NCBI GenBank assembly: GCA_015478855.1 | Contig: JADMKJ010000026.1 | Span: 1 to 33,000, forward strand | From: Proteiniphilum sp. | Lineage (GTDB): Bacteria; Bacteroidota; Bacteroidia; Bacteroidales; Dysgonomonadaceae | DNA length: 33,000 nucleotides | Reading direction: 5' to 3' | Shown here: one piece after another, positions 10,901-17,113 of the stretch | Layout of the letters: each line of letters begins with the position of its first letter | Position numbering within the stretch: the stretch's first letter is position 1 | The notes under the pieces: generated by a model | What the model was told of the DNA's origin: nothing | Database searches by the model: none | The model's input: only the letters and a program-made list of their open reading frames with translations | Made by a program: the position numbers and the translations under genes

Positions 10901-11724
10901 ACGACGATAGAGAGGCCCGGGATGGTACCCTGCAATCCTCTGCCCACGTCTGAGATAGGCCTGCTACCCAACGTCTCTTCCACGTTCACCGTAGAGACGG
11001 CACCGGTAAGGTTCTCTTTGCGTTGAGTGCCGTAACCCACCACAACCACCTCCTGCAGGGCCTGGGTGTCTTCGGCAAGGGTGATATCGAAACTGGTTCT
11101 TCCTGTGGTGTTGATTGTTTGGCTCAGATAGCCGATGTAGGAGATCTGGATTGTGGCATCGGTGGCCACATTCAGTGTAAACCTCCCATTGAAATCGGTG
11201 ATGGTGCCATTGGAAGGTGTCCCCTGTTCAATGATATTGGCGCCTATAATGGACTGACCATTGGCATCGACTATCGTTCCGGTAATTGTTTTTTGTGTCT
11301 GTTGCACAATTTTTTCAGGCGTTGCACTTTCAGGATTACTGCTTTTGAGTGACCTCTCTTTCCTGGCGATAGTAATCTGTCTGTTGACAATGGCATAAGT
11401 CAATTCTGTTTTTTTCAACAGCCTGTCGAGCACCTCTGTGATAGACTTGTTGCGGTAGGAGAGATTCACCCTTTCAAACAAATCTCCTTCTGCCTCATCC
11501 ATGATGAGAAAAAGGTAGTCACTGTTTTTTTCTATCTGATCAAGTGCCTCTTTTAAAGTGATGTTGTTCAATTCAACCGTTACAGTCTTCGACTGTGAAT
11601 AGGAATTTTCTGCTGTCACTGAAAAAACACATAGCAAAGTAATTAAAAAATGAATTTTCATGATTTTTAAAAACTTATTGTTTTTTTTCGGGATTAGTGT
11701 TTTATAGTTATACTTTTCTTGCAT
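7954..11724 (-). CDS. SusC/RagA TonB-dependent outer-membrane transporter with N-terminal STN domain
   Basis: 1256 aa. Order of parts: N-terminal extension and signal peptide (about 1-44, ...ENSYSQ); STN (secretin/TonB N-terminal) domain about 47-120 (VELNNITLKEALDQIEK); carboxypeptidase-regulatory-like domain about 144-220 (ITGTIVDANGQSIIGANI); SusC signature LQEVVVVGYGTQ at about 223-235; plug about 240-350 (DVGRGLQGTIPGLSIV, IRGQ, LVDNVEIPSI, LKDAAASSIYGSKAA); then the beta-barrel to the C-terminus ASIGVQLSL. The STN domain is the part that contacts FecR anti-sigma factors, so this transporter should both import its ligand and signal to the neighbouring FecR/ECF pair. An internal ATG at 11661 directly before the hydrophobic signal (MKIHFLITLL) is a possible alternative start. 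The long N-terminal form is common in SusC proteins. Confidence 0.97.
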   Translation of the reverse strand: MQEKYNYKTLIPKKNNKFLKIMKIHFLITLLCVFSVTAENSYSQSKTVTVELNNITLKEALDQIEKNSDYLFLIMDEAEGDLFERVNLSYRNKSITEVLDRLLKKTELTYAIVNRQITIARKERSLKSSNPESATPEKIVQQTQKTITGTIVDANGQSIIGANIIEQGTPSNGTITDFNGRFTLNVATDATIQISYIGYLSQTINTTGRTSFDITLAEDTQALQEVVVVGYGTQRKENLTGAVSTVNVEETLGSRPISDVGRGLQGTIPGLSIVVPSGEVGSDPLMKIRGQIGSIAGSSSPLILVDNVEIPSIQMINPNDIESISVLKDAAASSIYGSKAAFGVILITTKKGASTEKTEITYSTNLSWQKPFKEIEIAGVDGLEYTLEAHKNMKASGPAGGFWRISDESFEKIKEWQDKYGSSVNYDDPVVYGRDWIYDGTDKYGYRVYDPVEAMIKNSAFSQNHNISLNGKRNETSYSLSFGYLGQEGMMKPAKDDNFDRFTGNLNLSTKITGFLTVRGGAMFSDATKKFPNSSTGFTADPWLYLYRWSRLFPTGVLENGEEIRDPFFDTKNAHTAVDRKKYTNLNLGTTLDLTDNWDVNLDYAYSTQFNQETSSRPTFSGREPWYTPVLVSDENGDQVYVDENGNPTDTDGMPAYRFPFVNYVTQDKTYFYKYSFTSDKHTVNAITNYYLNLADRHQFKFMLGTNIVSYKWDSHWSNKTDLIDNNNPQFNFAVGTETVGGGANWDSQLGYFGRINYSFMDKYLLEANLRYDATSKFPSHLRWRWYPSFSGGWVITNESFMQELDPVLSFAKIRGSWGLIGDQSVPNSLYLATMAINKNAWLSGNGEQFFQLGTPNPISAGISWQDIESLNVGLDLRFFNNKMGLVVEWYRRDTKNMIIPGESLPATYGASAPQGNYGNLQTKGWEISADFNHRFENGIGITMIANIADAVTHITKGADWNTPYENRLLSNTYATGKRYGDIYGYVTDRLYQKEDFVYDNDGKIQQTTIIWEGTGKVTNMLAGNNPVYQTYFEDGNQVLLVSPGDVKFVDVNGDGYITPGKNTFGDPGDQVVIGNSTPRYEFGLRMGADFKGFDASLFFQGVGKRNIWGAGQLAIPGFHVKDGAMPQAIAADFWKEDRTNAFYPRAWNLSGSNEGFVMRRQTRYMLNMAYLKLKNITLGYTLPDNLLKNMYLSNARIYLSLENFVTFDNLRGLPIDPEAISGYSMLQSGGNYNLGRTGTSNPTFKSASIGVQLSL

Positions 11725-11731
11725 ACCTTTG
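11701..11731 (+). promoter_or_regulatory. Putative antisense promoter at the susC 5' end
   Basis: TTTA (11701-11704), 19-nt spacer, TACCTTTG (11724-11731) on the plus strand. The -7 part is a perfect match to the Bacteroidetes TAnnTTTG consensus, and the -33 part matches 3 of 4 bases of TTTG at the ideal spacing. No plus-strand gene follows, but a plus-strand terminator does at 11777-11813. Confidence 0.5.
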
Positions 11732-11737
11732 TGTTTG

Positions 11738-11813
11738 AATTTTAATTTGTTACCAATGTAAATTATGATTCATCTTAGCCGGGTAATGTTTGCGGCATTA
11801 TTCGGCTTTTTTT
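11738..11813 (+). ncRNA. Putative DonS-like cis-antisense sRNA over the susC leader
   Basis: A transcript starting about 7 nt after the TACCTTTG box would be about 75 nt long and end in a strong terminator. Stem arms AGCCGGGTAATG (11777-11788) and CATTATTCGGCT (11796-11807) pair over 12 bp and are followed by a run of seven T (11807-11813). Two of the pairs are G-T, which are G-U in plus-strand RNA but A-C mismatches in minus-strand RNA, so the hairpin is built for plus-strand transcription. The RNA would be complementary to the susC mRNA leader between fecR and susC. From memory, Bacteroides PULs with ECF/FecR regulators carry cis-antisense repressor RNAs such as DonS in this position. The 5' end is inferred. 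Confidence 0.55.
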
Positions 11814-11872
11814 ATCCGCAGTTTTTTCACTTCATAGGCAATTTGTTTAGGTTTGAAATAATAAATGAGTAA

Positions 11873-13027
11873 TTATTGTTTGATATTGATCGTCTCCTTG
11901 TTTATCTCATAAGTAAGGAAGGTCAGTTTAGAAAAAGCTTTCAGCACATCCTCAAGGTTGTCGGAAAGATACAGTTTTCCTGAACAGGTTCTCTCCCCCA
12001 GGCTCAGGTTGTGAGGATAGCGGAACTCCACATTGTAGTAACGACCTATCTGTTGGAGTACTTCGTTCAGAGGTGTCTTGCTTAATTGAAGATATCCTTT
12101 TTTCCAGCTTATATATGCTGATACATCCACCTCCTTGCGCATCAGGGCACCATTTTCAATCACTGCCATCTCGTTGGGCTTAAGCCGGATAGAGCTGTTC
12201 ATGCTCTTTACCTCTACCGAGCCATTAACCAGCACGACCGACTCCCTGCTCTCATCAGAATAGGAGGTGACATTGAAAGAGGTACCGTAAACGATGATCT
12301 CAGAATTGGGTGTATGAATCACGAAGGGAGTACCACGCTGATGTGCCACATCAATAAAAATCTCTCCTTCCACCCATATCTCTCTGGAATGGTTGGAGAA
12401 GGTTGATGGAAAATCCATCTCTGTGCCGGAGTTGAGATACACTTTAGATCCATCGGCTAATACGATGGAGCTTCTTTTACCGAAGGGAACGATAAGTCTG
12501 TTGGTTTGATTTCGGTCAAGCGTAACCTCTTTCTGTGAAAGTGAGTCCTGAATCACCGCACTGTTTTTCTTCTCAGACAAATCGAGCGTTGCGTTGTTGT
12601 TGATGTCGGTGACATTGCCACCAGCCAGAAGCTGTACCGTAGAATCGTTCATCACCTGACCGATGGATGCAAACGATAGCTCCGGGTTTTCAGTTTTTCT
12701 GCCGATGAAGAAAAGCGTAGTGATCACTGCCAGTAACAACACCGCAGCCGACAGGGAGGTGTAGAATGTGCGCAATTTATTCCGCTTGCTCACTTGAATG
12801 CGATGATCAATTAGTTTCTTTAAGGCTACCTCGTTGAGCAGGTAAGCATCATTGACCACTTTAAGGTTATCAAACTCTGCAACAGCCCTATAGAACTCAT
12901 CTCTTTGTTCTTCATTCGCACGGAGATACGCTTCCCAGTAAAGGTCCAATTTCTCCGATGGGTGAGTTCTCCAGTAAATGAATAAGTCGTCACACAAAAA
13001 ATCCTTATGATTGATAATCTGTTTCAT
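11873..13027 (-). CDS. FecR-family anti-sigma factor
   Basis: 384 aa. The N-terminal cytoplasmic region (1-80, LFIYWRTHPSEKLDLYWEAY) should hold the ECF sigma factor. A single membrane segment spans about 84-107 (TSLSAAVLLLAVITTLFFIG). The periplasmic FecR domain is at about 180-275 (IVLADGSKVYLNSGTEMDFP, VEGEIFIDVAHQRGTPFVIH, YGTSFNVTSY, VVLVNGSVEV), followed by a DUF4974-type domain at about 315-382 (LNEVLQQIGRYYNVEFRY). This is the standard trans-envelope relay: SusC STN domain to FecR to sigma factor. It is 74 nt downstream of the sigma gene and 148 nt upstream of susC, with the putative antisense RNA in that second gap. Confidence 0.95.
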   Translation of the reverse strand: MKQIINHKDFLCDDLFIYWRTHPSEKLDLYWEAYLRANEEQRDEFYRAVAEFDNLKVVNDAYLLNEVALKKLIDHRIQVSKRNKLRTFYTSLSAAVLLLAVITTLFFIGRKTENPELSFASIGQVMNDSTVQLLAGGNVTDINNNATLDLSEKKNSAVIQDSLSQKEVTLDRNQTNRLIVPFGKRSSIVLADGSKVYLNSGTEMDFPSTFSNHSREIWVEGEIFIDVAHQRGTPFVIHTPNSEIIVYGTSFNVTSYSDESRESVVLVNGSVEVKSMNSSIRLKPNEMAVIENGALMRKEVDVSAYISWKKGYLQLSKTPLNEVLQQIGRYYNVEFRYPHNLSLGERTCSGKLYLSDNLEDVLKAFSKLTFLTYEINKETINIKQ

Positions 13028-13101
13028 TCACGCTTTTTTGACAAAGACCCAATATTAAATAAAAAGAGGACTAATTTAACAAATTTTAACCGTGTCGACT
13101 T

Positions 13102-13659
13102 TTATATTGAGCTATCCTGTCTTGAGAAGAGTGATGATTTTTCCTTCATTTTTTTAAGTGCTCTATAGATCGATTTTTTCACAGCTGCGGGAGAGAGGTC
13201 TAGAAGTTCGCCTATTTCTTTGCTACTAAGGTTAAGCTGATAGTGGTATTGAATAATTTTTCTCTGTTTGGGTGGCAATGATTTCAGTAGATGAATTAAT
13301 TGTTTTTTTATCTGTATCTCTCTCTCTTCCTTAATCATTCGCTCAATAATACTGCTTTCATTTTCTGTGATAATATCATGGAAGTTGATTTCTGTTATTT
13401 TATTCTCACTCTTGTATATATCGAAAAGTCTGTTTTTCAGGCAATGAAGCAGGTAAAATTCGATATTTTGAATATGGTACAACTGACTCTTCGAGACATA
13501 AATCTTGAAGAAAACATCCTGAATGGCATCTTTGCATGTCTCTTCATCAAAACCAATTTTCAGTGCATAAGCAAAAAGTTCATTAAAATAGGCGTGATAA
13601 ACTTCCGAAAAAGAGTTTTCGTCACCCTCCAGAAATTTTAGCCATGCCTCTTTACTCAT
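13102..13659 (-). CDS. ECF-type RNA polymerase sigma factor (Bacteroidetes, FecR-linked)
   Basis: 185 aa. Region 2 is at about 20-90 (FNELFAYALKIGFDEETCKDAIQ and VFFKIYVSK, typical of Bacteroidetes ECF factors) and region 4 at about 118-172 (LPPKQRKIIQYHYQLNLSSK, EIGELLDLSPAAVKKSIYRA, a helix-turn-helix). The start ATG at 13659 gives MSKEAWLKFLEGDENSF, a usual N-terminus. It should direct transcription of the susCD operon when FecR releases it. It begins only 9 nt after the folA stop, so it may be co-transcribed with thyA-folA, which would give a housekeeping basal supply of the sigma factor. No separate promoter is obvious, although one could lie inside folA. Confidence 0.94.
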   Translation of the reverse strand: MSKEAWLKFLEGDENSFSEVYHAYFNELFAYALKIGFDEETCKDAIQDVFFKIYVSKSQLYHIQNIEFYLLHCLKNRLFDIYKSENKITEINFHDIITENESSIIERMIKEEREIQIKKQLIHLLKSLPPKQRKIIQYHYQLNLSSKEIGELLDLSPAAVKKSIYRALKKMKEKSSLFSRQDSSI

Positions 13660-13668
13660 TATCCAGTA

Positions 13669-14178
13669 TTATATCTTCATATAGGTAAGAAACGTATAAT
13701 CATACAGATGCATCTCATCCGCTTTATGTGCTTCTTCCTCGGTTAATTTCCACTCACTGAAATCAATATCGGGAAAGGAGGTATCGGTATCTTCAAACGT
13801 ATGATGAATACGTGTCAGGTAGAGTTGGTCAGCCAGATGAAGCGTGGAGCGATACAACTTTCCTCCTCCGATGATAAATGCTTTTTCTTCATCGTCACAA
13901 TGGGTGAGCGCCTCCTTCACAGAGCGGACGACGATACAACCCGGATAATTTTCCGCTACATCTGAGGTGATCACAATATTGGTGCGGTTTGGCAATGCTC
14001 CCTTTGGCAACGATTCAAACGTTTTGCGCCCCATGATGATGGTATGTCCCGAGGTAACCTGCCTGAAATGTTTCATATCGCCGGGGAGATGGCAGAGCAG
14101 ATCACCCTTGCGGCCGATCGCATTCTGCTGATCGAGGGCGACGATGATGGCGATGGAAGGATTACTGTTCTTCTTCAT
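13669..14178 (-). CDS. folA: Dihydrofolate reductase
   Basis: 169 aa. It reduces dihydrofolate to tetrahydrofolate with NADPH. Family motifs: [20 protein letters not shown] (strand A and Met20-type loop), [10 protein letters not shown] with D34 as the acid equivalent to E. coli Asp27, [15 protein letters not shown] (NADPH site), and [14 protein letters not shown] (glycine motif). C29 occupies the place of the Trp found in E. coli-type enzymes (Trp22). The start ATG overlaps the thyA stop (ATGA, 4 nt), so the genes are translationally coupled and the enzyme recycles the dihydrofolate made by ThyA. Confidence 0.97.
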   Translation of the reverse strand: MKKNSNPSIAIIVALDQQNAIGRKGDLLCHLPGDMKHFRQVTSGHTIIMGRKTFESLPKGALPNRTNIVITSDVAENYPGCIVVRSVKEALTHCDDEEKAFIIGGGKLYRSTLHLADQLYLTRIHHTFEDTDTSFPDIDFSEWKLTEEEAHKADEMHLYDYTFLTYMKI

Positions 14179-14969
14179 ACTGCTACTGCACCTTTAATAT
14201 GTGGATGGGGATCATACCCGGAAAATTCAAAATCATCAAAATGGAAACCGAAGATATCCTTCACATCGGGGTTTATCTTCATCCGGGGCAGTGGTCGCGG
14301 CTCGCGTGAAAGTTGCAGTCTCACCTGTTCCATATGGTTGAGGTAAATATGTGCATCGCCGAAGGTATGAATGAAATCTCCTTCCTGCAGTCCTGTCACC
14401 TGGGCCATCATTTTCAACAATAACGCGTAGGAGGCAATATTAAACGGTACACCCAGGAAGATATCTGCACTACGTTGATAGAGTTGCAGGCTCAGCCTGC
14501 CGTCTGCAACATAGAACTGAAAAAAGGCATGGCAGGGTGGGAGCTTCATATTGGGTATATCGGCCACGTTCCATGAGCTGACAATGATACGGCGTGAATC
14601 GGGGTTATTCCTGAGAGTATTGATCACCTCAGTGATCTGATCAATGTGCCCCCCGTTGTAATCAGGCCACGAACGCCATTGATAGCCGTAGATATGCCCC
14701 AGATCACCATCTTCATCTGCCCACTCATTCCATATGCGAACGTTATTGTCATTCAGATATCTGATATTGGTGTCACCGTTCAGAAACCAGAGCAGCTCGT
14801 GGATGATTGATTTCAGGTGGAGTTTTTTTGTGGTGAGCACAGGGAACCCGTCACTCATTCTGAATCGGCTCTGGTGACCGAAAACGCTGATTGTTCCCGT
14901 TCCGGTACGATCTTCTTTTCTCACGCCCTCATCGAGCACACGTTGCAATAAATCGTGATATTGTTTCAT
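14175..14969 (-). CDS. thyA: Thymidylate synthase
   Basis: 264 aa, the same length as E. coli ThyA. It converts dUMP to dTMP with methylene-tetrahydrofolate. Visible motifs: [33 protein letters not shown], and the active site [12 protein letters not shown] with Cys146; [19 protein letters not shown] (substrate binding) and [14 protein letters not shown] near the end. First gene of a thyA-folA pair with a 4-nt overlap. A good Bacteroidetes promoter lies upstream at 14998-15026. The ECF sigma gene follows folA almost without a gap. Confidence 0.98.
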   Translation of the reverse strand: MKQYHDLLQRVLDEGVRKEDRTGTGTISVFGHQSRFRMSDGFPVLTTKKLHLKSIIHELLWFLNGDTNIRYLNDNNVRIWNEWADEDGDLGHIYGYQWRSWPDYNGGHIDQITEVINTLRNNPDSRRIIVSSWNVADIPNMKLPPCHAFFQFYVADGRLSLQLYQRSADIFLGVPFNIASYALLLKMMAQVTGLQEGDFIHTFGDAHIYLNHMEQVRLQLSREPRPLPRMKINPDVKDIFGFHFDDFEFSGYDPHPHIKGAVAV

Positions 14970-14997
14970 TTTTCAATTTTTCCTAATAGTTGTTAGA

Positions 14998-15026
14998 CAA
15001 AAATAACTCTTTTTTCGCAGTGTCAA
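14998..15026 (-). promoter_or_regulatory. Promoter for thyA-folA
   Basis: On the minus strand, TTG (15026-15024), 18-nt spacer, TATTTTTG (15005-14998), matching the Bacteroidetes -33/-7 pattern. The inferred start point is about 20-25 nt upstream of the thyA ATG. Confidence 0.65.
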
Positions 15027-15165
15027 GTTATTGTTGACAAGTAATTTTGAATTGGGTGAATTCCTTAACGGGGTTTAATTACTCATATTTCATATTTCTA
15101 AAACCAATCTGTTTACAAATTGTTTAAATGAATATATTTGGAAAAATATTTAATCTCACAGCGTT

Positions 15166-15765
15166 ATGGATTTATCAGAATTATTAAACAGCTCAGTCGG
15201 ACAATCGATTGTTCGTAGTGTTGCCGGTCAGCTCGGCGTAAATGAAAATCAGGCCTCAGGTGCTGTAAGCATGGCTATACCGGCTATACTGGCAGGTATG
15301 ACCAGGAACGCACAGTCACAGGATGGTGCTGCCAGCCTGAACAGCGCACTTGAATCAAAGCATGATGGCTCGTTACTGGATAACATCCCGGGTATGTTGC
15401 AGGGACATCCCCAGGAGTTGCAATCAGACGGAGAGGGTATCCTGGGGCATGTTTTTGGAAATAAACGTGCCGCCATTGAGCAGGGTATCGCACAGAAGTC
15501 AGGTATCAGCATGAACAAGATTGGTCCGCTGCTGGCTATCCTTGCTCCGATCGTGATGGCTTACCTGGGAAAGGAAAAACGACAGACCAATACCGGTGCC
15601 GGTGGTCTCGGTGATCTGCTGGGCGGACTGTTAGGCGGTGGTCAACAGCAACAAGGCAGATCAGGTGGCGGCATCATGGATATAGTGGGTGGTCTTCTTG
15701 ACAAAGATGGCGACGGCAATCCCCTGAATGATCTTCTTGGTGGCTTTTTGGGAGGTAAAAAATAA
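15166..15765 (+). CDS. DUF937 (YidB-like) protein
   Basis: 199 aa, no signal peptide. The N-terminal two thirds are the DUF937 helical repeat region (VAGQLGVNENQASGAVSMAI, MLQGHPQELQSDGEG, MNKIGPLLAILAPIVMAYLG). The C-terminus is Gly/Leu-rich with repeated GDLLGGLLGGG-type segments. It includes the acidic loop DKDGDGNPLND (about 175-185), which resembles a calcium-binding EF-hand/dockerin loop. The function is unknown; relatives such as E. coli YidB are uncharacterised. A -7-like TATATTTG sits at 15133-15140, and a terminator follows at 15799-15822, so it is probably a single-gene transcript. Confidence 0.9.
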   Translation: MDLSELLNSSVGQSIVRSVAGQLGVNENQASGAVSMAIPAILAGMTRNAQSQDGAASLNSALESKHDGSLLDNIPGMLQGHPQELQSDGEGILGHVFGNKRAAIEQGIAQKSGISMNKIGPLLAILAPIVMAYLGKEKRQTNTGAGGLGDLLGGLLGGGQQQQGRSGGGIMDIVGGLLDKDGDGNPLNDLLGGFLGGKK

Positions 15766-15798
15766 TTTCTCCAACGCCCTTCACTTCACAAAATGTAT

Positions 15799-15822
15799 AA
15801 GTCCGTCTCTGGCGGACTTTTT
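15799..15822 (+). terminator. Intrinsic terminator after the DUF937 gene
   Basis: AAGTCCG / CGGACTT stem (15799-15819), 7-nt loop, T-run to 15822. Its position argues against translation of the next gene starting at the in-frame ATG at 15793, because that start would lie at the hairpin. Confidence 0.8.
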
Positions 15823-15948
15823 CATGAAATTAAACAAAACATTTCTCACTTTTCATTGTTATTAATTAAACGTAACATTGTTTTCCTTGTCATACATGAA
15901 ACACAATCATTAACTAGAAGATCAAAGCACGTAAACAACTTAATAGGA

Positions 15949-16488
15949 ATGAATATGAATAAAACTATAATCCGACCATTGTTTAGCTCCGCTGTTTTTA
16001 TTGCAATACTGTTTAGCGGATTCGCCTGCTCCACTTCCGATGATTATCTTGATGAGTTTGAGGTGAGACGTATGATTGAAGAGGCACTGAGAGAAAATAA
16101 TGAAAATCTTGAGTTTACACAATGGGATATTGTGAATATTACTGTCAATCAGAATGATTGGGAATGGAATAATGAAGCGGCTCAATGGGAAGCTGTTTAC
16201 GATTTACCCGAATTAACCGAATTTATTTATGAACAGGGTGCTCAGCTTGGGTATGTATTTATAGGTGAACAAGGAGTGGATGAGGTTCAGAAACTGCTAC
16301 CATATGTAGATACCTGGTATGCAGGAGATGATACAAATGGTGATCCTGTTTATTTCACAGAGACCATCAGTGTGGATTTTCAGTTGGGTAATCCAAGCAC
16401 CGTCGCTTTTTTTATTAAAGACTCTCAACTGGCACAAGATCCTGACGCACCGCGAACCTATAACTTCCGGATTGTTTTAATATGGTAG
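15949..16488 (+). CDS. Small lipoprotein, paralogue A of a tandem pair (unknown function)
   Basis: 179 aa from ATG 15949, or 177 aa from ATG 15955, which lies 8 nt after AGG. An in-frame ATG at 15793 was rejected because it lies at a terminator and would bury the signal peptide. The signal MNKTIIRPLFSSAVFIAI ends at FACS, a plausible lipobox. A charged helix (EFEVRRMIEEALRENNENLE) follows, then a beta-rich domain: FTQWDIVNITVNQNDWEW, AQWEAVYDLPELTEFIYEQG, LGYVFI, YFTETISVDF, and the final YNFRIVLIW. The domain after the helix is clearly homologous to the downstream gene at 16664. I recall similar short exported Bacteroidetes proteins ending in a FRIV-x-x-W-like motif, but know no function for them. 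Confidence 0.85.
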   Translation: MNMNKTIIRPLFSSAVFIAILFSGFACSTSDDYLDEFEVRRMIEEALRENNENLEFTQWDIVNITVNQNDWEWNNEAAQWEAVYDLPELTEFIYEQGAQLGYVFIGEQGVDEVQKLLPYVDTWYAGDDTNGDPVYFTETISVDFQLGNPSTVAFFIKDSQLAQDPDAPRTYNFRIVLIW

Positions 16489-16539
16489 ATTTACCATCCC
16501 CCTCATTTTATGAAGATGGTTGTTACGTACTGACTTACA

Positions 16540-16563
16540 TGTTCGTCTCCGGTGGACTTTTTT
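16540..16563 (+). terminator. Weak intrinsic terminator after lipoprotein A
   Basis: GTTCG / TGGAC imperfect stem (with G-U pairs in the plus-strand RNA) around CTCCGG, followed by a run of T (16558-16563). The sequence is a diverged copy of the 15799-15822 terminator (GTCCGTCTCTGGCGGACTTT against GTTCGTCTCCGGTGGACTTT). Confidence 0.55.
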
Positions 16564-16663
16564 ATATACCGGTCGAAACTTTTCCTACGCTGTATTGTTT
16601 TATGTAAAAGATAGTAAGTTTTAAGTCATCATATTGGAATAAACAATAATTAAAAATAGATAT

Positions 16664-17113
16664 ATGAAAAAGAGATTATTTAGTTCGTTGTTTTCGGGAG
16701 TGTTATTTATTGGACTTGTTTTCTTTGCCACCTCATGCAGCGACAAGAATGATGAAATCATAGAGACGGCATGGAATGTTGAGAACTTTACTGTGAATGC
16801 TTCAGAATGGAGTTGGAACCCTTTGGAAAGCAGGTGGGAAGCAGTGGAACAGCTTGATTTCATCGATGAGTTTATTTATGAAAGTGGTGCAGTAATAGGA
16901 TATTTATTTGTCAATGAAAATGGTAAAGAGGTTCAATATCAACTGCCACACACACTTAATGTGGTCGATGGAGAAAATGTATTTACCGAAAATGTAGATT
17001 ATAACTTCGACTTTAAAACGAGTAGGGTAACGTTTATGATTAAACCTTCTGATTCATTTCAGGACGTGACAGCCAAATTGACCTACAATTTCAGGATTGT
17101 GATGATCTGGTAA
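16664..17113 (+). CDS. Small lipoprotein, paralogue B of a tandem pair (unknown function)
   Basis: 149 aa. The lipoprotein signal is MKKRLFSSLFSGVLFIGLVF and then FATSC. The mature part lines up with paralogue A: ETAWNVENFTVNASEWSW, SRWEAVEQLDFIDEFIYESG, VIGYLFVNENG, VFTENVDYNFDF, and the C-terminal TYNFRIVMIW. It lacks the charged helix that paralogue A has after the lipid anchor. Its stop codon (17111-17113) directly abuts the convergent folC stop (17114-17116), with no terminator between. No promoter is clear; TTG at 16592-16594 with TAAGTTTT at 16614-16621 is a poor match. Function unknown. Confidence 0.88.
   Translation: MKKRLFSSLFSGVLFIGLVFFATSCSDKNDEIIETAWNVENFTVNASEWSWNPLESRWEAVEQLDFIDEFIYESGAVIGYLFVNENGKEVQYQLPHTLNVVDGENVFTENVDYNFDFKTSRVTFMIKPSDSFQDVTAKLTYNFRIVMIW

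Noticed and set aside
15793-15948. Longer N-terminus for lipoprotein A
   Set aside because: The upstream ATG lies at the DUF937 terminator and would place 52 residues before a clear lipoprotein signal.
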